A stretch of 64,000 nucleotides of DNA, taken from positions 1-64,000 of the forward strand of contig JAZSHX010000009.1 of assembly GCA_045533485.1 (NCBI GenBank), in the 5' to 3' direction. Positions 1 through 9,290 of this stretch are shown here, piece by piece. Positions within the stretch are counted from its first letter, which is position 1, and every line of letters starts with the position of its first letter. The notes beneath the pieces are model-generated. The model saw only the letters and a program-made list of their open reading frames with translations. It ran no database searches and was not told where the DNA came from. The stretch comes from Scatosoma sp045533485 (GTDB lineage: Bacteria; Bacillota; Clostridia; Christensenellales; Borkfalkiaceae). A program made the position numbers and the translations under genes.

Positions 1-94
1 TCTCAAAATGCCCTTCCCAGCCGCCGCCGAACACGTCCATGGGCTTATCCGCGGTGGTTGAAAGGTGCAAATCGCTAATCGCATAAATATTCAT
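1..94 (-). CDS. Metallophosphoesterase, N-terminal fragment cut by the window edge
   Basis: The minus strand from the ATG at 92-94 reads MNIYAISDLHLS and continues to the window edge. ISDLHLS is the first metal-binding motif (D-x-H) of calcineurin-like phosphoesterases, so this is the start of such an enzyme. Only about 31 residues are visible, so substrate and subfamily cannot be given. Confidence 0.75.
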   Translation of the reverse strand, partial: MNIYAISDLHLSTTADKPMDVFGGGWEGHFE

Positions 95-117
95 ACGTTT
101 ATTATAACATTTTTTTT

Positions 118-152
118 ACAAAAAAGCAAGCGCCCTTGATAAAAAAGGACGC
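118..152 (-). terminator. Intrinsic terminator after the 180-836 gene
   Basis: The arms at 130-152 (GCGTCCTT and AAGGGCGC on the minus strand, with a G-T pair) are followed within a few bases by a T run on the minus strand. It lies directly downstream of the stop of the 218-aa hypothetical gene. Confidence 0.55.
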
Positions 153-179
153 CTGCCGTATGTATTTTACACAACTTTT

Positions 180-836
180 TTATCTTTTTACGTTGCAATT
201 ACAGCCTTGGGGATATAAAGGCAATTCAAAGAACCCTGCGCATACTTCCTGCGAATATTCCTGCGCAGGCGGAATCGCGCAATAGCCGTAAGTCGGGATT
301 AACAATTCCACGGGCATAGAAACCTTTAAGATAACCGTTACGCAAATGGAAACGGTGAAGCCCTGCGTGTCGGGATTATACGTTCCTTCGGGCGCAACCG
401 CGCTTACCACAGCTTGCACGTTAAAAGGAATAATGGACGGGGCAGGTACGAACATAAGCACGTCTTGGTTGAGCGTTACCGTAGCCGTTGCACTGCCTTC
501 CACGCCGTTCGCGTCGGTGAACAACACTTCCAAAGGCACGGAAACGGTAGCTTGCACTCTTGCGCATTGTCTATCCGCTTGCCGATCGACCGTCAAGCCG
601 GTTACGGTAGCCTGCGACGTTGTGGAGCGCGCGCTTACGAAAGTTAAGGGATATGTAACGGTAGCAGGCGAAAGGTCGGTGAGCGTCAACGCGTAGTTTT
701 CAATTTGCGTTTGCTTAATCGCCGCGTCGAAGATTTTTTCCGCTTGAATACAAACCTTTTCCGTCAAACCGTTAATCGGATTGCCCGAAATAACGCCGGG
801 GCATTTATCCGATTGAAAATTAGAATAAAAGGACAT
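180..836 (-). CDS. Hypothetical Cys-containing protein (218 aa)
   Basis: I do not recognise a named family. The start MSFYSNFQSDKCPGVISGN is preceded by an AGGAGG-type site. The protein has no membrane span or signal peptide. It begins with a Cys-Pro-Gly segment, continues through beta-rich sequence alternating Thr/Val/Ala from about residue 50 to 170, and ends in a Cys-rich tail (CNCNVKR). The beta-rich Cys-tailed make-up would suit a structural or coat-like protein in a spore former, but that is inference. It is a single gene with its own terminator. Confidence 0.6.
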   Translation of the reverse strand: MSFYSNFQSDKCPGVISGNPINGLTEKVCIQAEKIFDAAIKQTQIENYALTLTDLSPATVTYPLTFVSARSTTSQATVTGLTVDRQADRQCARVQATVSVPLEVLFTDANGVEGSATATVTLNQDVLMFVPAPSIIPFNVQAVVSAVAPEGTYNPDTQGFTVSICVTVILKVSMPVELLIPTYGYCAIPPAQEYSQEVCAGFFELPLYPQGCNCNVKR

Positions 837-978
837 AGTCTACCTCCTGATACGAACCGTACCGAAGCAAGGCGGCGCGTGTGCTTCGCGCGCGGTCGTT
901 TGCCGCGTTTTATCGGTCGTTCGCGTAATCAATTACTTATTATATCGTATGCCGATTTACCCTGCGTTTGTCACTTGT

Positions 979-1260
979 TTACAAGCGAATTTTCATACCC
1001 AAATAAAAAATTTCCGTGCCGTTTTTTGTAAAATACCGTTCATCGCTACCGCAAAGCAGGCGTTTGTCTTCCCTTTCCTTGACGGTGTACGCGTTGCCTT
1101 TTTCCGTGGGAATACGCAAAATTTGCCCTACAAAAACGGGTGCGGTAAGCGCGTTTTCCTGCGCCAGCTTAAACGCGGAAACGCCGAACGCGTCCGCAAT
1201 ATCGTACACGCTTTGCCCTGCCTTCACTTGATAAAATTTTCTCATTTTTGTTTTTAGCAT
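979..1260 (-). CDS. Small LysM-domain protein
   Basis: Residues about 8-52 form one LysM domain: YQVKAGQSVYDIADAFGVS, then AQENAL and the closing GQILRIP. LysM modules bind N-acetylglucosamine polymers such as peptidoglycan and are common in spore-coat and wall proteins. There is no signal peptide, which is usual for coat-assembled LysM proteins of spore formers. The start at 1260 has an AGGA site six bases upstream; the ATG at 1245 is an alternative. The last 40 residues match nothing I know. Confidence 0.7.
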   Translation of the reverse strand: MLKTKMRKFYQVKAGQSVYDIADAFGVSAFKLAQENALTAPVFVGQILRIPTEKGNAYTVKEREDKRLLCGSDERYFTKNGTEIFYLGMKIRL

Positions 1261-1366
1261 ATACTATCCTATGCAAAAATTAAGCGTAAATATGCTTCGC
1301 CGCCGCATTTTTTCTACTCATTTTTCGTTGGCATAATTGACGCGCTACGGCTCGTACAATAATATT

Positions 1367-2956
1367 ATGAATACGCGCAAAATCCAAAATTCCGCTTTAC
1401 ATACAAGCAAGCAAAAACCGCTTTCCACAACCCTTTATTCCACCGCCGCCGTCGTTACGAGCTTATCGGTCGCCGAACGCGCTTTGGGGTTTTTGTACCG
1501 CATTGTTTTATCGCGTTTAATCGGCGCAGAAGCGCTCGGCATATACCAAGTGGCGCTCTCCGTTTTTGCGGTGTTTTTAACGCTTGGCACAGGCGGTATT
1601 CCTATCACCGTTTCACGGCTTATTTCCAAAGGCCGCGCGGAAAATAACGCGCAGGAAGAAAGCCGCGCCGTTGGCGCAGGCATTGCGCTTTCCTTGCTTT
1701 TAACCGTGCCCGTTTTGTTGCTGTGCGTAAGTAATTTTCGCCTTACTTTTTTATTTTCCGACGAACGCTGTTTGCCCGTTTTTCGCATTCTTTTGCTGGG
1801 TTTGGTGTTTTCTTCTCTGTACGCCGTAATGCGCGGCAGCTTTTGGGGTAAAAAGCAATTTTTAGCCCCGTCCGTGATGGAAATTGCCGAAGAATCGGTG
1901 ATGGTAATTGCAGGCATATTGCTTTTGCAACGGATAACTTCGCCCCTTGACGGAGCCAAATACGCGGCGTGGGCGGCGGTCATTTCGTACATTTTTTCCT
2001 TTTCCGTTTCCTTTTTTTATTTCTTTTTCCGCGGCGGTAAAATCCGTACGCCAAAAGGCAGTTTTAAGCCGTTATACCAGGCGGTTGCGCCCATCACGCT
2101 GGTGCGCACAAGCGGCACGCTTATCAACTCTGCGGTGTCGGTACTGTTGCCCGTTATGCTCATACGCGCAGGTATGTCTAAAAGCCAAGCACTTGCCGAT
2201 TTTGGCGTAATGTCGGGGATGGTATTGCCCGTTTTAATGATTCCTGCAACCGTTATCGGGTCGCTGTCGCTCGTGCTTGTGCCTGAACTTTCGGAAGATT
2301 ACTTTCGTAAAAATCACGCGCATATCTTTCAAAATTTAGCGCGCGGTATCAAGGCGGCAATGTTGCTTTCTATGTTCTTGTTACCCTTTTTCTACGCGTT
2401 TGGCAATGAGCTTGGTATGTTGGCGTTTTCCAACGCCTTGGCAGGCGAAATGATTAAACGGGGCTGCGTGTTGCTGTTACCCATGAGCGTTGCTATGATT
2501 ACGACGAGTATGCTCAACGCGCTTGGCAAGGAAAAGCAAACCTTTATCGTGTATTTTATAAGTGCCGCCTGCTTGCTTGCCTGCGTCTTTTTCCTGCCTG
2601 CCGTTTGCGGTATTTACGCGTATTTAATCGGTATGATCGTCAATTTTACCGTTTGCTGTATTTGCAATTTATTTTTGCTATATAAATACTTTCGCAAATT
2701 TTACGCGCAATACGGAAAAGGGCTGTTGGGTGCGGCTTTGCGCGCTTTCATCGCAGTATTGCCCTTGTCCGTTTTCGGGCGACTGCTCACCGTGCTTTTC
2801 CAAAGAGTTTTCGGCGCGCTGCTGGCTATGTTTTTTACAGGCGTTGTACTTACGGCGCTGTCTTTGGTAGGTTGGCTGATTTTGAAAATCGTGTCGGGAG
2901 AAAGCGTAAAAGCACGGTTTTTGGCGTTTTTGCAAAAACGCCGGCGAAAGCTGTGA
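1367..2956 (+). CDS. spoVB: Stage V sporulation protein B-like lipid flippase (MOP superfamily)
   Basis: A protein of about 529 residues with some 13-14 hydrophobic helices, opening with the family-typical run AERALGFLYRIVLSRLIGAE and an LGTGGIPITVSRLIS segment. SpoVB and the related MurJ/RfbX proteins of the MOP exporter superfamily move lipid-linked cell-wall precursors across the membrane; SpoVB is needed for spore cortex synthesis. The start is uncertain: ATG 1367 has no good ribosome binding site, and the upstream TTG at 1337 overlaps a promoter-like sequence. Spore-cortex role is by family and context. Confidence 0.8.
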   Translation: MNTRKIQNSALHTSKQKPLSTTLYSTAAVVTSLSVAERALGFLYRIVLSRLIGAEALGIYQVALSVFAVFLTLGTGGIPITVSRLISKGRAENNAQEESRAVGAGIALSLLLTVPVLLLCVSNFRLTFLFSDERCLPVFRILLLGLVFSSLYAVMRGSFWGKKQFLAPSVMEIAEESVMVIAGILLLQRITSPLDGAKYAAWAAVISYIFSFSVSFFYFFFRGGKIRTPKGSFKPLYQAVAPITLVRTSGTLINSAVSVLLPVMLIRAGMSKSQALADFGVMSGMVLPVLMIPATVIGSLSLVLVPELSEDYFRKNHAHIFQNLARGIKAAMLLSMFLLPFFYAFGNELGMLAFSNALAGEMIKRGCVLLLPMSVAMITTSMLNALGKEKQTFIVYFISAACLLACVFFLPAVCGIYAYLIGMIVNFTVCCICNLFLLYKYFRKFYAQYGKGLLGAALRAFIAVLPLSVFGRLLTVLFQRVFGALLAMFFTGVVLTALSLVGWLILKIVSGESVKARFLAFLQKRRRKL

Positions 2957-2997
2957 GAACTTTTTTGGAAATTTGTGGAGATTTTCTGCTTTCCCCC

Positions 2998-3026
2998 TTG
3001 ACTTTCTTTGCTGTAAGGTGTACAAT
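2998..3026 (+). promoter_or_regulatory. Sigma-A-type promoter of pgi
   Basis: TTGACT at 2998-3003 and TACAAT at 3021-3026 are separated by 17 bp. The predicted start lies about 30 bases before the pgi ATG, which has its own AAGGAG site. Confidence 0.7.
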
Positions 3027-3061
3027 AGAAATATAGATTTTTTATCCAAAAGGAGAACGAA

Positions 3062-4495
3062 ATGGGATATAAAACAAAAGAATGGCGCAATCAAATGCGC
3101 GTAACACTCGATTACAACAATATGACGGACACCTTTTTGGGCGAACAGGGCTTTACGGCGAAAAAGTTAAACAGCTACAACGCAAAAGCCACCGCCGCGT
3201 TTAAATACGTACAGGAAAACCGCGGTAAAGACGAATTGTATATGGGTTGGACGGAGCTTCCCTACAACCAAGACGCAATCGTTGCGGATATTTTGGAAAC
3301 GGCGAAAAAGGTGCGTTCCAAATTTCAGTATTTCGTGGTTTTGGGTATCGGCGGCAGTGCGCTTGGCCCTATTATGGCGTTTAACGCGCTTTGCCACTTG
3401 CATTACAACGATTTGCCCAAATTTAAAAGAAAGGGCCCTAAATTTTACGTGGAAGACAACGTCGACCCCGTAAGAATGCGGGATTTGCTTGACGTTATCG
3501 AACCGGAAAAAACTTGCTTTAACGTCGTTTCCAAATCGGGCGCTACCAGCGAAACGATGACGCAATATTTGATTATTTTAGACCTTTTGAAAAAAGCGGG
3601 CGTAGACGTAAAGGAAAACGTCATTTTTACCACCGACGCACAAAAGGGCAATTTGAAAAAGATTTCCGACGAATGCGGCGGCATTAAGAGCTACGTATTG
3701 CCCGACGGCGTAGGCGGTAGATTTTCGCAGCTTTGCCCCGTTGGCTTATTGCCTGCGGCGGTGCTTGGCATCGATATCAAGGGCTTGCTTGCCGGCGCGG
3801 CGTATATGGATCACGTATGCCGTTTCCCGTCTATGCGCAAAAACCCTGCGCTTATGTGCGCCACCTTGCAAATTGCCGCAATGGAAGAAGGCAAAAACAT
3901 CGGCGTTATGATGCCCTATTCCGACAATTTGAAATTCCTTGCAGACTGGTATTGCCAGCTTTGGGCGGAATCGCTTGGCAAAAACGTCACCTTGGACGGT
4001 AAGCCCTGCAACGTTGGTCAAACCCCCGTTAAATCGCTTGGCGTAACCGATCAACACTCCCAAGTACAGCTTTACACCGAAGGTCCTTTCGACAAGGTAG
4101 TTACCTTCCTTTCCTTGAAGAAATACGCTTGTGAAATGCCTATCCCCCACGGTTGCGAAAGCATCCCCGACGTGGCGTTCCTTGGCGGCCATACGATGGA
4201 AGAGCTTATTCAAGCGGAAAATGCGGCTACGGCTTACGCGCTTACCAAAGCAGGCAGAATGAACTACACGCTTTGGATTCCCGAACTCAACGCGTTCACG
4301 CTTGGTCAGCTGTTGTTCCTGTTTGAATTGCAAACGGCGTACGCAGGCGCAATGCTGAATATCGACACGTTCAATCAACCGGGCGTAGAAGAAGGCAAAA
4401 AAGCCACCTTTGCGTTGCTTGGCAAAGCAGGTTATGCGGCAAAAAAACAGGAGCTTGACAGCTTGCCCGCAAAAGACGAAAACTGCATCATTTAA
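3062..4495 (+). CDS. pgi: Glucose-6-phosphate isomerase
   Basis: Interconverts glucose 6-phosphate and fructose 6-phosphate in glycolysis and gluconeogenesis. Recognisable are the sugar-phosphate-binding segment VVLGIGGSALGP, the SKSGATSET phosphate-binding loop, GGRFSQL with the active-site Arg region, and the C-terminal FNQPGVEEGK signature. Its 477 residues fit the shorter bacterial Pgi class. The start ATG follows AAAAGGAGAACGAA. It is a single-gene transcript with its own promoter upstream and a strong hairpin terminator downstream. Confidence 0.95.
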   Translation: MGYKTKEWRNQMRVTLDYNNMTDTFLGEQGFTAKKLNSYNAKATAAFKYVQENRGKDELYMGWTELPYNQDAIVADILETAKKVRSKFQYFVVLGIGGSALGPIMAFNALCHLHYNDLPKFKRKGPKFYVEDNVDPVRMRDLLDVIEPEKTCFNVVSKSGATSETMTQYLIILDLLKKAGVDVKENVIFTTDAQKGNLKKISDECGGIKSYVLPDGVGGRFSQLCPVGLLPAAVLGIDIKGLLAGAAYMDHVCRFPSMRKNPALMCATLQIAAMEEGKNIGVMMPYSDNLKFLADWYCQLWAESLGKNVTLDGKPCNVGQTPVKSLGVTDQHSQVQLYTEGPFDKVVTFLSLKKYACEMPIPHGCESIPDVAFLGGHTMEELIQAENAATAYALTKAGRMNYTLWIPELNAFTLGQLLFLFELQTAYAGAMLNIDTFNQPGVEEGKKATFALLGKAGYAAKKQELDSLPAKDENCII

Positions 4496-4538
4496 TCTAT
4501 AGACGTTGTTACATCAATAAAAACAATTTCAACGCATA

Positions 4539-4580
4539 CCTGCCACCCTTGTTTTTGGGTGGCAGGTGTTTTTTGTTTGT
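4539..4580 (+). terminator. Intrinsic terminator of pgi
   Basis: The perfect 10-bp stem CCTGCCACCC/GGGTGGCAGG at 4539-4566 is followed by a T-rich tract. Its left arm is also a copy of the dispersed TACCTGCC motif of this window. Confidence 0.85.
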
Positions 4581-4590
4581 TCTTTTTTGT

Positions 4591-6900
4591 TTATTGCGCA
4601 CTCTTAAAAATGCGCACGGCAAGCGCCGTCATATCGTCCTTTGCTTCTCCGCCGTAGCGTTCGAGCGCGCTTTGCAAAAGCATATCCGCAAGCTGTTGGG
4701 GATTAGAAATAGGCACTCCCTTTAACACGTCGTACAAATCCGCCGTAGAGCCAAACGCGCCTGTAACGCCGTCGCTTAAAAACAGCAACACGTCGTTTTC
4801 TTGTAGCATATACGTACAAGTTTCGGGATGCAAGCTATCTAAAATTCCCAGCGGCAAAGTACCGCTATCCAAAACCTTGATGGTATTCCCCGACAAAATA
4901 AAACCGACGGGAGAGCCGATTTTGACGATATCCACGCGCCCGTCCATCAAATCGACGATGGCGATATCCACGCAGGCAAACGTTTCTTCCTTGCTAAATG
5001 AAAGCAAAGTGTTGATCGCCGAAAGCACTAACGGCGACGGCATTTTCGCGCGATAAAAGCTTTCCAAAAGCGATATCGTGCATTCGGACACGCGTTTTGC
5101 GTATTCACCGCTACCCATACCGTCCGACAGCGCCACCAAAAAGGTTTTTTCATCGATTTTCAGCACCGAATGGGTATCTCCGCTGGCGCTTTCCCCTGCC
5201 TTTTTTAACGCCGCAACACCAAAAGCGGCGTCGAAGCATGGCTTTTTGCGCAATATACAGCAAAATTTATCACTGTTGAGCGTTATGCGTTTGGCTATCA
5301 TCATCGGCGCGTCAAACTGTGCTTCCGCCACCGCCGCTATTCTTTTTACGTCCGTTTTACCAAAGGTGATCAAAGACAGCGTCAAATTATCGTCGTCGCC
5401 GTAGATAAGCACTTCCGAACACACAATCCCCACGCGTAAAAGCGCGGCCGTCAAGGCGTGTTCCTTATCCGTGTATATTTTCAACGGTTCGCTTTGCTCC
5501 ACGGCGATATTTTTCAAAATTTCGCTTACGCCCTGCGCTTGTCCTGCCAAAAGCGCCCTGCCGTTCGCCGCATTTTCCATTTCCGTCATATATTTACGGT
5601 ATTCCCCGATTTGACGGTTGAGCGCATACAGTACGCCACTTGGATTGATACACGCGTCCGCCAAACGGTTGGGCACGTCCATAAGATTGACTTTGCCCTT
5701 TTGACAGCCCACGTCCACCAGCAAGGAAAAATCGGCAAACACGCCCTTCTTTTTACAAACGGCATAGCTTGCGCACGATTTACAAGTTTCGTGCAGTACC
5801 TTTCCGCGCATATATTCCTTGGCGTTTTCTTCCGCTTCCGTCGTGCCAAGCGCGGAAAAAGTGGCTTGAATTTCCCTAAACACGCCGGCAATTTCAAACA
5901 GCTGTTCCCCAACCGCCGCGCGGTTTCGATTGATAGCAATGCGTGAAAGCTGTTTTTCCCGATAAAAAACCAGTTTGCTTTCCATTTGCCGTAAAAGCGG
6001 CGCAGGCAACAAAATGAAGATAAGCGTCGGCAACACCGCTATCAGCACCGTTTGCACCAACTCCCACGCACCGTAACCGTATGCGCCGTCCAAATAAGCG
6101 TAAGCGAAAAATACGCCCAAGCAACCGAGCGACATCGTAAGCTTGCCCGATTTTGCAAGCAGGAATACGACGACGCCGTACACGAAAAAGCGTTCAAATA
6201 CGCTTTGAAAAACTAACGCCGGCGGCATACCCAAAATGAACGCTGCAACAAGCGTCGTGGCGTCCTGCGTCACATAGGAAAAGGTCAATAAAACAAATAA
6301 TGCCATACCCATGTACGCGTTCACACCGAAAAATTTACAAAAACCAACGCCAAGCAAGACAAAGAAAACGACGCAAAAAATCATTTCATCGCCGCGCAAA
6401 CGGCATTTGAGCATTTTATAAAGCAACGCTTTGAGCGCTACGCTAAACACCGACGCAAGCAACACGATACACGCGGCAATCAGCGTTTTTTGCCAAACCG
6501 CGGATACGCTTACCCCCGTAGCAAACGGTAACGCGTACGCTTGAAACGGCGAGAAAGCAACGAATAAACTCAATGCGGCTACAAGCGCGAACGACGATAT
6601 AAGCCACGCGTGTTTTTTATGTAATTTCTCCACTTTGCGCTCTACGATAAACGCACAGGATAACAGCACAGCTTGTCCCAGAACGATAAGCAACTGTATT
6701 TCTCGCGCAAATAACAGCGAAGCGGCAAAGTACGCGCTAGCGGTAAGCACAGGCGAAAATTTCGACGCGCACATTGCAAACAGCAAAGCAAGCGAAAGCG
6801 GTTCGGCATTTGCGCCTACGAAATTAAGCAAAAACATTGCAAGCGTAAAAAGCAAGTAAAGCACGATACGCGTCGGTTGCAATCGGCTATAATTTCCCAT
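4591..6900 (-). CDS. spoIIE: Stage II sporulation protein E (membrane PP2C phosphatase)
   Basis: SpoIIE dephosphorylates the anti-anti-sigma factor SpoIIAA, activating sigma-F in the forespore, and also acts at the polar septum. The first 320 residues hold about ten membrane helices. A cytoplasmic linker with a Cys cluster (HETCKSCASYAVCKKKG, near residue 370) follows. The C-terminal 210 residues are a PP2C/SpoIIE phosphatase domain with the metal-binding motifs LSDGMGSGE (near 592), LSDGVTGAFG (near 705) and DDMTALAVR at the end. The ATG has an AGGAG site. Length 769 aa is slightly below the Bacillus protein. Confidence 0.95.
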   Translation of the reverse strand: MGNYSRLQPTRIVLYLLFTLAMFLLNFVGANAEPLSLALLFAMCASKFSPVLTASAYFAASLLFAREIQLLIVLGQAVLLSCAFIVERKVEKLHKKHAWLISSFALVAALSLFVAFSPFQAYALPFATGVSVSAVWQKTLIAACIVLLASVFSVALKALLYKMLKCRLRGDEMIFCVVFFVLLGVGFCKFFGVNAYMGMALFVLLTFSYVTQDATTLVAAFILGMPPALVFQSVFERFFVYGVVVFLLAKSGKLTMSLGCLGVFFAYAYLDGAYGYGAWELVQTVLIAVLPTLIFILLPAPLLRQMESKLVFYREKQLSRIAINRNRAAVGEQLFEIAGVFREIQATFSALGTTEAEENAKEYMRGKVLHETCKSCASYAVCKKKGVFADFSLLVDVGCQKGKVNLMDVPNRLADACINPSGVLYALNRQIGEYRKYMTEMENAANGRALLAGQAQGVSEILKNIAVEQSEPLKIYTDKEHALTAALLRVGIVCSEVLIYGDDDNLTLSLITFGKTDVKRIAAVAEAQFDAPMMIAKRITLNSDKFCCILRKKPCFDAAFGVAALKKAGESASGDTHSVLKIDEKTFLVALSDGMGSGEYAKRVSECTISLLESFYRAKMPSPLVLSAINTLLSFSKEETFACVDIAIVDLMDGRVDIVKIGSPVGFILSGNTIKVLDSGTLPLGILDSLHPETCTYMLQENDVLLFLSDGVTGAFGSTADLYDVLKGVPISNPQQLADMLLQSALERYGGEAKDDMTALAVRIFKSAQ

Positions 6901-7024
6901 AATCTATCTCCTAATAAAAAGCTGGGATTATTATACGATAAAAAAACCCGCGCAATTTGTAACTTTTTTGTGAAAAGCAACGATTTACGCGGATTTTTTA
7001 AGGAAGATATATAGAAAAATGCCG

Positions 7025-7372
7025 TTACTGTACGGAAAAACCCAAGCTGATTAAAATGGCGCGGTTGACGCGGTGCATGGTGGCAGGCGGCAATTCGCCG
7101 ATGCGTTCTTTTAGACGGCGTTTATCCAGCGTGCGAATTTGTTCCAACAAAATTACGCTGTCTTTTACCAGCCCGTAAGCGGACGGAATTTCAATGTGCG
7201 TGGGCAATTTGGCTTTGTTGATTTTGCTTGTCACCGCCGCCGCAATAATGGTTGGGGAATATTTATTGCCGATATCGTTTTGCACGACCAGCACGGGACG
7301 AATTCCGCCTTGCTCACTGCCCACTACGGGCGACAAATCCGCATAATATAACTCTCCCCGTTTGACGTTCAT
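7025..7372 (-). CDS. mazF: MazF/NdoA-type endoribonuclease toxin
   Basis: A PemK/MazF-fold mRNA interferase of about 115 residues. It matches the EndoA type closely: VKRGELYYADLSPVVGSEQGG near the N-terminus, RPVLVVQNDIGN, the LPTHIEI strand, and DSVILLEQIRTLDKRRL. Such enzymes cut mRNA at a short sequence and are normally held by a ribbon-helix-helix antitoxin encoded just upstream. ATG 7372 has a GAGGTG site; a GTG lies two codons earlier. No antitoxin-like ORF is visible upstream, where only the terminator of the ABC ATPase gene is found. Confidence 0.9.
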   Translation of the reverse strand: MNVKRGELYYADLSPVVGSEQGGIRPVLVVQNDIGNKYSPTIIAAAVTSKINKAKLPTHIEIPSAYGLVKDSVILLEQIRTLDKRRLKERIGELPPATMHRVNRAILISLGFSVQ

Positions 7373-7545
7373 ACCCACACCTCTTTTGAAAACCCCTACT
7401 GCGCCCCCTTACTTTTATTATATGTAGAAAGGGACGAATACGTGCTTTTCCTTTTTGATTGCGATAAGATTATTGCCCCTTTTTTGTTTTTTATACGCAC
7501 AAACAAACTGAAAACAACGAAAAAGCATAACAAGCTTGCTAGGCA

Positions 7546-7582
7546 TAAAAAAACCACCGTTTGTCGATGGGACAAACGGTGG
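7546..7582 (-). terminator. Intrinsic terminator of the ABC ATPase gene
   Basis: The perfect 12-bp stem CCACCGTTTGTC/GACAAACGGTGG at 7554-7582 is followed on the minus strand by seven T. It separates the ABC gene from mazF. Confidence 0.9.
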
Positions 7583-7611
7583 GATTTGATGAAATTGTAT
7601 ATCCGCAAAAA

Positions 7612-9063
7612 TTATTCTGCGTCTTGCGTTTCTTCCACTTCGGGAGCTTCTTCCGTAGCTTGAGCCGCTTCTGCTTCCGCAGCTTCTTGTGCAGCTTTTT
7701 CTTCCAAAGCAGCAATCTTCGCCAAACGTTTTGCGTCTTTTCTTTGTTGCGCTTTTTCCATCTTCGCGTCTTTCTTTTGTTGTGCTTTCATTTCCTTGGT
7801 TACAACGCGAACTTCGTCCAAAATAGCACGCATTTCTTGCGCTGTAGGGGGAACGTAAGCAGAACCTTCTGCGTTTGCTTCGATTACTTCGTAGCCTTCG
7901 TCTCTTTCAAGGATAGAACCTTCCGTTTCCGCGTCGAACATATGGATGTGCGTTGCGTCAATAGCAAGCTCAACAACTTCGTTCAATTCCACAACGGCAC
8001 GGTTGGAAATTTTCGCAATCGTTTGCGTGTCGTTGTCGATAATCGTGTTTTCCTTGCCTTCGTAATCGAATTCACAGTAAATTTGCGTTTCCGAACCAAG
8101 CTTTTCGATAACTTCGATACGCGCTTTTACGATGGTTTCAGGCGAACCCTTGATGAACAACTGGTCTTGGTGAATATCTTCGGGACGAACGCCAAGCGTA
8201 ATTGCTTTATCGGTATCCAAATATTCGTTGATATTCTTAATTCTGTCTACAACTGCCTTAGGCAATGCGATTTGGTTTTTACCCGAAAGTTTTACCCAAA
8301 TTTTGCCGTTTTCCGTGAACAGCTTGCAATCCTTAAAGAAGTTCATTTGGGGCGTACCGATGAAACCTGCAACGAATTGATTGATGGGATAATCGTACAA
8401 GTTTTGGGGCGTGTCTACTTGTTGCATGAAACCGTCTTTCATAACAACGATACGCGTACCCATCGTCATAGCTTCGATTTGGTCGTGCGTAACGTAGATA
8501 AACGTCGTGCCCAAACGTGCGTGCAATTTGGAAATTTCCGTTCTCATGGATGCACGAAGTTTAGCGTCCAAGTTGGACAAAGGTTCGTCAAGCAAGAATA
8601 CCTTGGGTTCACGAACGATGGTACGGCCAAGTGCAACACGTTGACGTTGACCACCGGAAAGTGCCTTGGGTTTTCTGGTAAGATAATCGGTGATACCAAG
8701 GATTTGCGCTGCCGCTTTTACCTTTTGGTTGATGATTTCTGCGGGCACTTTTCTAAGCTTCAAGGAGAAAGCCATGTTGTCGTACACCGTCATGTGGGGA
8801 TAGAGTGCATAGTTTTGGAATACCATCGCGATGTCTCTATCTTTGGGCGCTTTGTTGTTTACGCATTCGCCGTCGATGAAAAGTTCACCGTTGGAAATTT
8901 CTTCCAAACCAGCGATCATACGAAGCGTCGTGGATTTACCGCAACCGGAAGGGCCTACCAAAACGATGAATTCTTTGTCTTTGATTTCAAGACAGAAGTT
9001 GAACACCGCTTGTACGCCGTTGGGGTAAATTTTGTCAATGTTTTTAAGTAACAGTCCTGCCAT
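7612..9063 (-). CDS. Sugar ABC transporter ATP-binding protein, MsmX/MalK/UgpC family
   Basis: Energises carbohydrate import together with separately encoded permeases. Walker A GPSGCGKST is at 37-45, the Q-loop at Gln83, the signature LSGGQ at 135-139 and Walker B VFLLDEP at 155-161, followed by the H-loop in YVTHDQ. The MalK-type C-terminal OB-like regulatory region runs to about residue 385. About 90 extra residues follow, highly charged then Ala/Glu-rich and probably coiled-coil, which the usual 360-380-residue family members lack. No permease genes are adjacent, so it probably serves several importers, as MsmX does. Confidence 0.9.
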   Translation of the reverse strand: MAGLLLKNIDKIYPNGVQAVFNFCLEIKDKEFIVLVGPSGCGKSTTLRMIAGLEEISNGELFIDGECVNNKAPKDRDIAMVFQNYALYPHMTVYDNMAFSLKLRKVPAEIINQKVKAAAQILGITDYLTRKPKALSGGQRQRVALGRTIVREPKVFLLDEPLSNLDAKLRASMRTEISKLHARLGTTFIYVTHDQIEAMTMGTRIVVMKDGFMQQVDTPQNLYDYPINQFVAGFIGTPQMNFFKDCKLFTENGKIWVKLSGKNQIALPKAVVDRIKNINEYLDTDKAITLGVRPEDIHQDQLFIKGSPETIVKARIEVIEKLGSETQIYCEFDYEGKENTIIDNDTQTIAKISNRAVVELNEVVELAIDATHIHMFDAETEGSILERDEGYEVIEANAEGSAYVPPTAQEMRAILDEVRVVTKEMKAQQKKDAKMEKAQQRKDAKRLAKIAALEEKAAQEAAEAEAAQATEEAPEVEETQDAE

Positions 9064-9228
9064 TTTATTTTCCTCCTACGGACACATATTTTTTTAACAG
9101 TACTATTTTACTACATTTCAAAAAAAATAACAAGAACATTTTACACAAATTTTGCAAGTACTTTTGTATACTTTGCACAAAAGCCAAAACGTTCTTGGCA
9201 AAAACGTCGATTTTTTATAAAAAAACGC

Positions 9229-9258
9229 TTGACCTAAACGCCGTTTTGACATTATAAT
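9229..9258 (+). promoter_or_regulatory. Sigma-A-type promoter of pepT
   Basis: TTGACC at 9229-9234 and TATAAT at 9253-9258, spacing 18 bp, lie 33 bases before the pepT ATG. Confidence 0.65.
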
Positions 9259-9290
9259 AAGGATATCTAACGCATAAAGGAACTTATATT

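Noticed and set aside
7396..7608. 70-aa minus-strand ORF between mazF and the ABC ATPase gene, in the place of an antitoxin
   Set aside because: It runs across the ABC gene's intrinsic terminator, has a hydrophobic start and low-complexity tail, shows no antitoxin pattern, and lacks a ribosome site.
7561..9051. 496-codon open frame opposite the ABC ATPase gene
   Set aside because: It is the antisense shadow of a well-supported gene; composition is Phe/Arg-rich nonsense without motifs or start signals.
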